Below, in pieces: positions 1 to 5,790 of a stretch of 5,790 nucleotides of DNA. Position 1 is the stretch's first letter, and each line of letters opens with the position of its first letter. The notes under the pieces are model-generated. The model made no database searches, was not told where the DNA came from, and saw only the letters and a program-made list of their open reading frames with translations. Position numbers and translations under genes: made by a program. Origin of the DNA: AC-52 sp044870295 (GTDB taxonomy: Bacteria; Actinomycetota; UBA4738); contig JBIOYQ010000174.1 of NCBI GenBank assembly GCA_044870295.1, forward strand, positions 1 through 5,790. Direction: 5' to 3'.

Positions 1-215
1 CTGATCTGGCCGCCGGGCAAGAGCCTGCCGATCTGGTTGCCGTACCACTCCGTGAACCAGATCGAGCGATCGGGAGCCACTGTCACCCGCAATGGATCGC
101 TGTACTCGGTGGGCGTGTCGAAGGTCCTGATCGTTGCGGCCTGTGCCGGCGGTACCAGGACGACCAGGGTCACCGCGGCGAGCGCCACGACGCGAACAGA
201 GCGAGCAACGGACAT
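1..215 (-). CDS. Exported Vgb-like (virginiamycin B lyase-type) beta-propeller protein, 5' part only
   Basis: This is the first 71 codons of a gene that runs off the left edge. The product starts MSVARSVRVV and has a typical signal peptide: two arginines, a hydrophobic stretch at about residues 9-21, then PPAQA with likely cleavage after Ala26, so it should be exported. The mature part begins with one propeller-blade-like unit at about residues 29-66. It includes FDTPTEYSDPLRVTVAPD followed by IWFTEWYGNQIGR, which matches the repeated pattern of the Vgb/streptogramin lyase and NHL-type propellers (P.G.IWFTE..GN.IGR). The start is supported by AGGAAGG seven bases upstream. Only one blade is visible and the catalytic region of true Vgb enzymes would lie outside the window, so lyase activity should not be assumed. 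Many relatives are general secreted propellers of unknown ligand. It lies 66 bases downstream of ligA on the same strand and has no obvious functional link to it. Confidence 0.8.
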   Translation of the reverse strand, partial: MSVARSVRVVALAAVTLVVLVPPAQAATIRTFDTPTEYSDPLRVTVAPDRSIWFTEWYGNQIGRLLPGGQI

Positions 216-222
216 CTCGAAG

Positions 223-229
223 CCTTCCT
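223..229 (-). promoter_or_regulatory. Ribosome binding site of the exported propeller gene
   Basis: On the minus strand this reads AGGAAGG, seven bases before the ATG at 215-213. It is the best Shine-Dalgarno sequence in the minus-strand group, and it fixes the start of a gene that is otherwise truncated by the window edge. Confidence 0.7.
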
Positions 230-266
230 GGGCGAGGGCGCCGACAGTACTACGGGCGAGGCGCCG
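230..266. repeat. Imperfect direct repeat in the ligA-propeller gap
   Basis: Two near-identical copies lie in the 66-base gap: gggcgagggcgccg at 230-243 and gggcgaggcgccg at 254-266. They differ by one inserted g and are separated by ten bases that contain the palindrome agtact. The nearer copy directly abuts the ribosome binding site of the propeller gene. The arrangement could be a paired protein-binding site or simple GC-rich coincidence. No clear promoter or intrinsic terminator is visible in the gap. Confidence 0.35.
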
Positions 267-281
267 GGGGGTTCGCCGCCG

Positions 282-2342
282 TCATCCGTTGAGTCGCTTC
301 AGGAACTCCTGCTCGTCGATGGTCTCCACGCCGAGCTGCTGGGCCTTGTCGTACTTCGAACCCGGGTTCTCCCCCACCACCACGAAGTCCGTCTTCTTGG
401 ACACGCTGGAGGCCACCTTCGCCCCCGCCTCGGCCGCGGTCTTCTCGGCCTCCGAACGCGGCATCGACGAGAGCCCGCCGGTGATCACGATGGTCGTGCC
501 CGACAACGGCCCCTCGGGCCTCGCCTCGGGCTCGGGATCCTCCATGCGAACGCCGGCCTTCTTCAGGCGCTTCAGGAGGTCGCGGTTGCCCTCGTCGTGG
601 AACCAGTCGTGCACGCTCTGGGCGATCTCCGGCCCGATCCCCTCCACGGCGCTCAGCTCCTCCACGGAGGCCTTCATGAGCCGGTCGACCGACAGGAAGG
701 ACTGGGCCAGCACGTACGCCACATGGCCCCCGACATGGCGGATGTTGAGCGCCGACAGCAACCGGGCGATGGGCCGGTCCTTGGACGCCTCGATCGCCGT
801 CATGAGGTTCTCGATCTTCTTTTCTTTGAAGCCGGGCAGCTGGGCCAGCTGCTCCCGGGTGATGGAATACACGTCGGCGGGGTCTCTCACCCTTCCCATG
901 TCGATCAGCAGGAACCCGGTCTTGTAGCCCAGGGTCTCGATGTCCATCCCGCCGCGCGAGGCGAACGCGGCCAGCCACTCAATGTTCTGCGAGGGGCAGC
1001 CGCCCTTGTTGGGGCAGCGCCAGTACGCGCCCTCCCGCACCAGCGCGGTCCCGCACGACTCGCATTTCGTGGGGAACTTCCACTTGCGGGCACCCTTCCG
1101 CCGCTTCGCCAGGACGGGCCCGACCACCTCGGGGATCACGTCGCCGGCTCGGCGGACCACCACGGTATCGCCGGGGCGGACGTCCTTGCGCGCCAGCTCG
1201 TCCTCGTTGTGGAGGGTGGCCGTGGTGACGGTCACCCCGCTGATGAAGACGGGCTCCAGCACCGCGAACGGCGTGACGATCCCGGTCCGTCCCGTGTGGA
1301 CGTCGATGTCCTTCAGCAGGGTGGTCCGCTCCTCCGGCGGGAACTTGTAGGCGATGGCCCACCGCGGGGCGTGGCTGGTGGCTCCCAGCTCTTCCTGCAG
1401 CGCGATCTGATCCACCTTCACCACGACGCCGTCGATCTCGTAGTCGATGGAGTGGCGGTCCTTCTGCCATCGTTCGCAGAACGCGAACACGGCCTCCAGC
1501 GAATCCACCTTCTCGGTCTGCGGCGCGACGGGCAGCCCGGCCTCCCTGAGGAAGTCCAGGATCTCCGAGTGTCGCTGGAACCGCCGGCCCTCCACCGCGC
1601 CGAGCCCATGCGACCACAGGCGCAAGGGGCGGGACGCGGTCACCGACGGATCCTTCTGCCGAAGCGACCCAGCGGCCGCGTTGCGGGGGTTGGCGAAGGA
1701 CCGCTCTCCGCGTTCGCGTAGCTGGTCGTTCAGCTCCTCGAACGCCTTGACCGGCAGGTAGACCTCGCCTCGAACCTCCAGGACCTTCGGCGGCTTCGTT
1801 TCCCGGAGCCGCACCGGGACCCCTCGGATGGTCCGGATGTTGGTGGTGATGTCGTCCCCCACGTACCCGTCACCTCGGGTGGCGCCTTGGACGTAGCGGC
1901 CGTCCTCGTAGGTAAGCCGCACGGCCAGGCCGTCGATCTTCAGCTCGCACACGAAGTCGGCCTGCCGGCCCACCACGCGCTCCACCCGCTTGCCCCAGGC
2001 GTTCAGCTCCTCCCACGAGAACGCGTTGTCCAGGGAGAGCATGGGCGAGCGGTGCGGGGCCGGTGCGAACAGCTCCGTCGGCGCGCCGCCCACTCGCTGG
2101 GTGGGACTGTCGGGCGTGACGAACTCGGGGAAGGCCTCCTCCAAGCCGCGCAGCTCCCCCATGAGCTCGTCGTACTCGGCGTCGGAGACCTCCGGATCGT
2201 CCAGCGCGTAGTAGCGGTAGTCGTGGTGGTGGATGAGATCGCGAAGCTCCTCCACGCGAAGCTTCGCCTTCGACCGATCGCGTTCCTCGCCCCGATGCCG
2301 CTCGTCCGTGGCGGGGGCGGCGGCCCCGCGCGTGCGACCCAT
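282..2342 (-). CDS. ligA: NAD+-dependent DNA ligase LigA
   Basis: This enzyme seals 3'-OH/5'-phosphate nicks in duplex DNA using NAD+, joining Okazaki fragments and finishing repair. The 686-residue length is normal for the family and all domains are present. Domain Ia (about 25-85) has HHHDYRYYALDDPEVSDAEYD for NMN binding. The adenylation domain has PMLSLDNAFS (100-109), CELKIDG with the AMP-accepting Lys135, FANPRNAAAGSLRQ (216-229) and YEIDGVVVKVD (301-311). The OB-fold contains TGRTGIVTPFAVLEPV and DTVVVRRAGDVIPEV. The zinc finger cysteines are Cys427, Cys430, Cys443 and Cys449. Helix-hairpin-helix repeats fill about 455-595 (QLPGFKEKKIENL, VEGIGPEIAQSV), and a BRCT domain closes the protein (about 612-686). 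The ATG lies two bases after the stop of the upstream gene, so translational coupling is likely. The Shine-Dalgarno is weak (GGAG about 14 bases away). The first ~24 residues are a charged extension before domain Ia, and the exact start is slightly uncertain. Confidence 0.98.
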   Translation of the reverse strand: MGRTRGAAAPATDERHRGEERDRSKAKLRVEELRDLIHHHDYRYYALDDPEVSDAEYDELMGELRGLEEAFPEFVTPDSPTQRVGGAPTELFAPAPHRSPMLSLDNAFSWEELNAWGKRVERVVGRQADFVCELKIDGLAVRLTYEDGRYVQGATRGDGYVGDDITTNIRTIRGVPVRLRETKPPKVLEVRGEVYLPVKAFEELNDQLRERGERSFANPRNAAAGSLRQKDPSVTASRPLRLWSHGLGAVEGRRFQRHSEILDFLREAGLPVAPQTEKVDSLEAVFAFCERWQKDRHSIDYEIDGVVVKVDQIALQEELGATSHAPRWAIAYKFPPEERTTLLKDIDVHTGRTGIVTPFAVLEPVFISGVTVTTATLHNEDELARKDVRPGDTVVVRRAGDVIPEVVGPVLAKRRKGARKWKFPTKCESCGTALVREGAYWRCPNKGGCPSQNIEWLAAFASRGGMDIETLGYKTGFLLIDMGRVRDPADVYSITREQLAQLPGFKEKKIENLMTAIEASKDRPIARLLSALNIRHVGGHVAYVLAQSFLSVDRLMKASVEELSAVEGIGPEIAQSVHDWFHDEGNRDLLKRLKKAGVRMEDPEPEARPEGPLSGTTIVITGGLSSMPRSEAEKTAAEAGAKVASSVSKKTDFVVVGENPGSKYDKAQQLGVETIDEQEFLKRLNG

Positions 2343-2344
2343 CG

Positions 2345-3025
2345 TCAGGCGGCCAGCTCCAGCGCGCCGGTCACCCCGATGTTCCGTCCCTGGATCAGCA
2401 CCGCCCCGTGTACGCCGGGGAGATCCTTCACGTAGCCCAACGCGATCTTCAAGCCGTCGAACTTCCGCATGATGGCACCGGCGGCTGCCGCCGCGGCGTC
2501 CGCCAGGATGGCCGATCGGGCCATGACCACCACGATCTCGGCCGGCACCCCCCGCTTGCCCTGGGCGAGCTTCATGTGCACGCCGTGCGGCTCGTTGCCG
2601 GGCGGGATCAGGACCCCGAGGTCCTCGTACGGCGGGTCGGCATTGAGACCCAGGCGCGACCGATGGCGGGTGAGCACGAAGTGGCTCTGCTCGCAGGAGA
2701 CCGTGATCTCGGGGACCTGCTCGGAGATCCGGCGCCCCACGAACTCGACCATGGCGCCGGGGAAGGTGAACATAGGCCCGACGCCGGCCACGGCGGACTG
2801 CTCGGCCATCTCCCGAACGATGGGCGGCGCGGTGTCGTCGGCCTGGAGGGGCCGCTTGCTGGCCTGGAACCCTGGGTGGCGGACCGCGTAGGACTGGAGC
2901 TGCTCCCAGAAGAGCATGCCGGCCGCCCTGGCCTCCTCGTACAGCTCGTCCGAGCCCACGATCCGCAGCAGCATGTCCTGGACGGGGACGTCGAAGTGGA
3001 CCGGGTGCCTCTTGAGCAGCGGCAT
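2345..3025 (-). CDS. UPF0280 (ApbE-like superfamily) protein, divergent, unknown function
   Basis: The 226-residue soluble protein matches the UPF0280 pattern along most of its length. It shows HPGFQASKRPL (50-60), PPIVREMAEQSAVAGVGPM (67-85), FPGAMVEFVGRRISE (88-102), ARSAILADAAAAAAGAIM (169-186) and a C-terminal GVHGAVLIQGRNIGVTGALEL (204-224). UPF0280 is related in fold to the flavin transferase ApbE, but no reaction is established for it as far as I know. Two motifs I expect from typical members are absent. The NGGD-type loop after the central strand is replaced by SCEQSHFVL (110-118), and the TSSGT.GHS-type stretch by PPGNEPHGV (141-149). Asp176 of the ADAA motif, a metal ligand in ApbE, is kept. 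The gene lies 39 bases after mnmA and its stop is two bases before ligA, so it is inside the operon. The start has only a weak GAGCGAG upstream. Membership is fairly sure, function unknown. Confidence 0.8.
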   Translation of the reverse strand: MPLLKRHPVHFDVPVQDMLLRIVGSDELYEEARAAGMLFWEQLQSYAVRHPGFQASKRPLQADDTAPPIVREMAEQSAVAGVGPMFTFPGAMVEFVGRRISEQVPEITVSCEQSHFVLTRHRSRLGLNADPPYEDLGVLIPPGNEPHGVHMKLAQGKRGVPAEIVVVMARSAILADAAAAAAGAIMRKFDGLKIALGYVKDLPGVHGAVLIQGRNIGVTGALELAA

Positions 3026-3064
3026 CTCGCTCAGAAGGCTACAACCTGGTGGGGACGCCTGGTG

Positions 3065-4147
3065 TTAGCGGAAGGCGTCAGTGATCCGGGCGCCGCCCAG
3101 GACCTCCTCGCCCTGGTAGAACACCACGCTCTGGCCCGGGGCTACGGCCCGCTGAGGGGTCCGGAACTCCACCCGGACCTCCGAGCCGCCTCGGAGCGGC
3201 TCGACCACGGCGGGGACGTCCTCGCCCCGGTACCGGATCCTGACCTCGGCTTCGAACGGCCCGTCGCCCGGCGGCTCGTCGGCCACCCAGTGCGCCCGGT
3301 CGGCCACCAGCCCGCCCCGCGCCAGCAGCTCCCCCGGCCCGACCACGACTCGGTTGGCCTCTCGGTCCAGGTCGACCACGTAGACGGGTTCGCCCATCGA
3401 GACCCCGGTGCCGCGGCGCTGGCCCACCGTGAACCGGAACGGTCCCTCGTGGCTCGCCAGCACCCGGCCGGACGGATCGACCACCTCGCCGGTCCGCACC
3501 AGGTCCGGTGCATGCTCGGCCAGAAAGGCGGCGTGGTCGGCCCCGGGGACGAAGCAGACCTCCTGGGAGTCCGGCTTGCCGGCCACCGGGAGCCCCAGTC
3601 GCACCGCGTGGGCTCGCGTCTCGGCCTTCGTCTGCTCCCCCACCGGGAACAGTGACCGTCCCAGCTGCTCCTGCCCCAGCATGTGCAGCAGGTACGACTG
3701 GTCCTTGCCTCCGTCCACTCCACGGCCCAGGTGCCAGCGGCCGACCCTGTCACGCCACGTCTGGACGTAATGGCCCGTTGCCACGAAGACGAACCCGAGC
3801 CGATCGGCCCGGTCCATGAACGCCCCGAACTTGATGTGCTCGTTGCACCGGGCGCACGGGTTGGGGGTCCGGCCGGCCCGGTGCTCGTCGTAGAAGTCGG
3901 TCAGCACGGTCCGCTCGAAGGCCGCGGACATGTCCACGATCTCGAAATCAAAGCCGGCGATCCGGGCGACCTCGGCCGCGTCGGCCTCCGCCTGTGGCCC
4001 ACAGCACCCGTGGTCCACGCCGTCCAGGTGGACCAGCTTCATGTGCGAGCCCAGCACCCGGTAACCGCGTTCGTGCAACAGCGCCGCGGCGACCGAGGAG
4101 TCCACCCCGCCGCTCATGGCCACCAGCACCGACGGCTTCGCCCTCAT
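3065..4147 (-). CDS. mnmA: tRNA-specific 2-thiouridylase MnmA
   Basis: MnmA puts the 2-thio group on the wobble uridine (U34) of tRNAs for Lys, Glu and Gln. It activates the base with ATP and receives sulfur that originates from a cysteine desulfurase. The 360-residue length is typical. The PP-loop ATPase signature SGGVDSS is at 12-18, followed by GCCG (47-50), TPNPCARCNEHIKF (94-107), ATGHY (123-127), KDQSYLL (148-154), KPDSQEVCFVPG (191-202) and TVGQRRG (240-246). The C-terminal beta-barrel domain (about 280-360) ends GEEVLGGARI. Cys101 and Cys198 correspond to the catalytic pair of E. coli (Cys102/Cys199), and an extra Cys98 forms a CxxC. It is the first gene of the minus-strand group. No clear Shine-Dalgarno precedes the ATG, so initiation may be weak or near-leaderless. 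Proximity of mnmA and ligA is familiar in actinobacteria. A cysteine desulfurase gene is not in this window. Confidence 0.97.
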   Translation of the reverse strand: MRAKPSVLVAMSGGVDSSVAAALLHERGYRVLGSHMKLVHLDGVDHGCCGPQAEADAAEVARIAGFDFEIVDMSAAFERTVLTDFYDEHRAGRTPNPCARCNEHIKFGAFMDRADRLGFVFVATGHYVQTWRDRVGRWHLGRGVDGGKDQSYLLHMLGQEQLGRSLFPVGEQTKAETRAHAVRLGLPVAGKPDSQEVCFVPGADHAAFLAEHAPDLVRTGEVVDPSGRVLASHEGPFRFTVGQRRGTGVSMGEPVYVVDLDREANRVVVGPGELLARGGLVADRAHWVADEPPGDGPFEAEVRIRYRGEDVPAVVEPLRGGSEVRVEFRTPQRAVAPGQSVVFYQGEEVLGGARITDAFR

Positions 4148-4170
4148 GCGAGCGAGGCTACCAGCCGGGC

Positions 4171-4202
4171 TTCCGGAATCGTTGGTGGGGCGAGTATTGT
4201 TC
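4171..4202. promoter_or_regulatory. Possible divergent promoter region between mnmA and the DUF2252 gene
   Basis: The 98-base gap 4148-4245 must hold the promoters of both flanking genes. Its only AT-richer patch is agtattgttc (4193-4202). Read forward it offers TATTGT (4195-4200) as a -10-like hexamer about 45 bases before the DUF2252 ATG. Read in reverse it offers AATACT as a -10-like hexamer for mnmA. No convincing -35 element is visible on either side. A perfect 8-base palindrome, ttccggaa (4171-4178), lies beside it and could be an operator half or chance. This is inference from composition only. Confidence 0.25.
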
Positions 4203-4234
4203 GGACCGCTTCACCGCCCGCGGCATCCGCAAGC

Positions 4235-4243
4235 GAGGAGGGG
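4235..4243 (+). promoter_or_regulatory. Ribosome binding site of the DUF2252 gene
   Basis: The strong purine tract gaggagggg ends two bases before the ATG at 4246 and contains aggagg (4236-4241) four bases from it. It decides the start. The open frame continues 84 codons further upstream, but that part runs through the opposite-strand mnmA start and has no family similarity. Confidence 0.75.
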
Positions 4244-4245
4244 TC

Positions 4246-5577
4246 ATGGCGTCGGTGATCGATCGTGTCCGGACGCAAGGCGAGAAGGAGCGTCAGCCCT
4301 TCATCGTCGACATCTTCGTGGAGGCCTACCGCCAGCTCATGCAGGCGGACCCCGACGCCTGGCGCGGCAAGTTCCGCAAGATGGCGGCCACCCCCTTCGC
4401 CTTCTACCGGGGCAGCGCGGCGGTCTTCTACGCCGACATGGCAGAGGAGGACGACCCCTTCGCCGACGGCAAGACCGGACGGGTCTGGATCCAGGGCGAC
4501 CTCCACGCGGCGAATTTCGGCACGTACATGAACAGCGCCGGCGTCCTGGTCTTCGACGTCAACGACTTCGACGAGTCGTATGTGGGCCCCTTCACATGGG
4601 ACCTCAAGCGGCTGGCCGCCAGCCTGACCCTCCTCGGCTACGAGAAGGCCCTGTCCGACGACGAGATCGCGCTGATGATCGAGACGGTGGTGCGCAGCTA
4701 CCTCGAGCAGGTCGGCAGGTTCGCGCGGTCCGAGACCGACCATGGGTTCGCCCTGACCCTCTCCAACACCGAAGGCAAGCTGCTGGACTTCATCCGGGCC
4801 GCCAGGCTGCGGACCCGCGTAGACCTGCTCGATCAGAACACCACGATCGAGAACTACGAGCGGCGATTCACCCTGGACCGCTCCACCACGGCGGTGGACG
4901 CCCCCACCAGGGACCGGGTGGAGGCCGCCTTCCACGAGTACCTGACGACCATTCCCGAGCGGAAGCGGTTCGCGCCCGTCAGCTACCACATCAAGGACGT
5001 CGTCATGCGGCGCGGCATGGGTATCGGCAGCGCCGGCCTGCCGTCCTACAACGTCCTAGTGGAGGGGCCCACGCAGGCCCTGGAGAACGACATCGTCATC
5101 TACATGAAGCAGGCCGCGCCCGCCGCGCCCAGCCGGACGAACACCGACCCGGAGATCGCCGGCTACTTCGAGCACGACGGCCACCGCACCGTCATCTCCC
5201 AGCGCGCGCTCCAGGCCTACGCGGACCCCTGGCTCGGCTACACGGCGCTGGATGGGATCGGCCAGCTCGTGGCGGAAGCCTCCCCCTACGCGGCCGACCT
5301 GGACTGGGACGACCTCAACGACCCCGACGACGTCCTGATCCTGCTGGGCTACCTGGGCCAGGCCGTGGCGAAGATCCACTGCGTCTCGGACGAGGACAGC
5401 GACCGCACGCTGGTGCCCTTCTCCACCGACCAGGCCATCAGTGAGGCGGTGGCCGGCCGGGAGGACGAGTTCGTGAGCGACCTCCGCGCGTTCGGTCAGG
5501 AGTACGGCGCGGTGGTCCGTGAGGACTACCAGCTGTTCGTGGACGCGTTCCGCAACCGGATGTTCCCGGGCCTGTGA
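4246..5577 (+). CDS. DUF2252 family protein (kinase/aminoglycoside-phosphotransferase-like motifs)
   Basis: The 443-residue protein, without signal peptide or membrane helix, carries the recognisable DUF2252 core. This comprises KMAATPFAFYRGSAAV (45-60), WIQGDLHAANFG (81-92), VFDVNDFDES (102-111) and GPFTWDLKRLAASL (114-127). Later come GMGIGSAGLPSYNVLVEG (257-274), DIVIYMKQA with Lys288, and the C-terminal LQAYADPWLGYT (322-333) and LGQAVAKIH (370-378). The GDLHAAN element resembles the catalytic loop of aminoglycoside phosphotransferases (Asp85 as base, Asn90 as metal ligand), and NDFDE resembles the metal-binding DFG/DFE site. The glycine-rich loop and lysine come after these, not before. 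A phosphotransferase role is therefore inference, and no substrate is known to me. The stop overlaps the GTG of the following membrane gene, so the two are probably co-translated. Family assignment is confident, activity is not. Confidence 0.9.
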   Translation: MASVIDRVRTQGEKERQPFIVDIFVEAYRQLMQADPDAWRGKFRKMAATPFAFYRGSAAVFYADMAEEDDPFADGKTGRVWIQGDLHAANFGTYMNSAGVLVFDVNDFDESYVGPFTWDLKRLAASLTLLGYEKALSDDEIALMIETVVRSYLEQVGRFARSETDHGFALTLSNTEGKLLDFIRAARLRTRVDLLDQNTTIENYERRFTLDRSTTAVDAPTRDRVEAAFHEYLTTIPERKRFAPVSYHIKDVVMRRGMGIGSAGLPSYNVLVEGPTQALENDIVIYMKQAAPAAPSRTNTDPEIAGYFEHDGHRTVISQRALQAYADPWLGYTALDGIGQLVAEASPYAADLDWDDLNDPDDVLILLGYLGQAVAKIHCVSDEDSDRTLVPFSTDQAISEAVAGREDEFVSDLRAFGQEYGAVVREDYQLFVDAFRNRMFPGL

Positions 5578-5790
5578 CCACGGCCGGCACCACCCCTGGC
5601 CGCCACAAGGAGCGGCATACGTGGGGTCGGTACGTGGTCGTCGACAACATCCGCAAGGTCCAGCGGATCCTGGGCCCGGCCGTGTCGGCCGCGTTCATCG
5701 TGCTGGGCGTCCTGTACGCCAGCACGGTGCTGCTCGTGTATTTCGGCGAGCACGGCACCAACCCGAAGTTCGCGAACTTCGGGTCCGCCC
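5574..5790 (+). CDS. Probable two-helix potassium channel-type membrane protein, 5' part only
   Basis: The frame opens with GTG overlapping the DUF2252 stop (GTGA) and stays open for 72 codons to the window edge. A basic N-terminus (RHKERHTWGRYVVVDNIRK, 10-28) is followed by one clear membrane helix at about 36-57 (AVSAAFIVLGVLYASTVLLVYF), then EHGTNPKFANFGSA. This layout, a helix ending in an acidic/Gly turn with N-P and then a stretch leading to (D/S)A, fits the first transmembrane helix and pore entrance of bacterial Ion_trans_2-type potassium channels. There the next residues would be the pore helix and TVGYGD filter. The filter is outside the window, so this is an inference. An alternative in-frame GTG at 5634 would still keep the helix. 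An AAGGAG at 5607-5612 does not suit either in-frame start. A different small membrane protein is the main alternative. A perfect palindrome lies within codons 63-71. Confidence 0.6.
   Translation, partial: MTTAGTTPGRHKERHTWGRYVVVDNIRKVQRILGPAVSAAFIVLGVLYASTVLLVYFGEHGTNPKFANFGSA
5761..5784. repeat. Perfect 24-base palindrome (12-base arms, no spacer)
   Basis: The left arm acccgaagttcg (5761-5772) is followed directly by its exact reverse complement cgaacttcgggt (5773-5784). Pairing stops at once on both sides (a at 5760, c at 5785). In RNA it would fold as a 10-bp stem with a CGCG loop. No T-run follows (tccgccc), so it is not a standard intrinsic terminator. It sits inside the open frame of the putative channel gene, over the codons for NPKFANFGS. 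Confidence 0.9.

Noticed and set aside
216..281. Possible intrinsic terminator after ligA
   Set aside because: The gap is GC-rich but shows no stable hairpin followed by a T-run on the minus strand, so read-through into the propeller gene cannot be excluded.
37..1721. Long plus-strand open frames opposite ligA (37-927 and 597-1721)
   Set aside because: They lie antisense to a complete ligase with every domain intact. Their translations are low-complexity Arg/Ser/Gly/His-rich with no recognisable motif, which is typical of shadow frames in GC-rich DNA.
2256..2267. 12-base palindrome gcgaagcttcgc in the 5' part of ligA
   Set aside because: Palindromes with 6-base arms are expected about once or more by chance in a window of this length.
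3182..3203. Hairpin with 8-base arms (cgagccgc/gcggctcg, 6-base loop)
   Set aside because: It lies within the mnmA coding sequence with no T-run. Arms of this size are not surprising in GC-rich coding DNA.
2408..3655. 415-codon plus-strand open frame
   Set aside because: It runs antisense across the UPF0280 gene and mnmA, both clearly coding. The product is rich in His/Asp/Gly/Leu without family features.
3994..4245. Upstream extension of the DUF2252 reading frame by 84 codons
   Set aside because: The extension is Pro/Arg/Ser-rich, overlaps the 5' end of mnmA on the other strand, and a strong gaggagggg sits just before the ATG at 4246.
4144..4989. 281-codon minus-strand open frame opposite the DUF2252 gene
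   Set aside because: It is antisense to a well-matched DUF2252 core and would overlap the mnmA start. The composition is that of a shadow frame.

Overview
The window is GC-rich DNA (estimated by eye at close to 70% GC) with tightly packed genes on both strands. It looks like an actinobacterial genome fragment, probably from an uncultured lineage. The evidence is the base composition, the actinobacterial style of MnmA (GCC and NPCxRC motifs), the mnmA/ligA neighbourhood, and the GTG start with a 4-base overlap. The class cannot be fixed from this sequence alone.

The left two thirds (1-4147) is a minus-strand gene group. In transcription order it holds mnmA (tRNA 2-thiouridylase, 4147-3065), a UPF0280/ApbE-like protein of unknown function (3025-2345), ligA (NAD+-dependent DNA ligase, 2342-282), and the first 71 codons of an exported beta-propeller protein resembling the virginiamycin B lyase (Vgb) family (215-1, cut by the window edge). 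The gaps are 39, 2 and 66 bases. The first three genes are probably co-transcribed. The propeller has its own good ribosome binding site and may be read through from ligA or started separately.

A 98-base divergent intergenic region (4148-4245) separates this group from a plus-strand pair. The first gene of the pair is a DUF2252 protein (4246-5577) with kinase/aminoglycoside-phosphotransferase-like motifs in an unusual order. The second starts on a GTG that overlaps the DUF2252 stop codon and encodes a membrane protein whose first 72 residues look like the start of a two-helix potassium channel. It runs off the right edge.

The housekeeping genes are ordinary. The parts most worth a second look are the DUF2252/channel pair, with its permuted kinase motif order and translational coupling. 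Next are a perfect 24-base palindrome inside the channel reading frame at the right edge, and the UPF0280 protein, which seems to have lost most of the expected active-site motifs. No RNA genes, CRISPR arrays, insertion sequences or convincing intrinsic terminators were seen.
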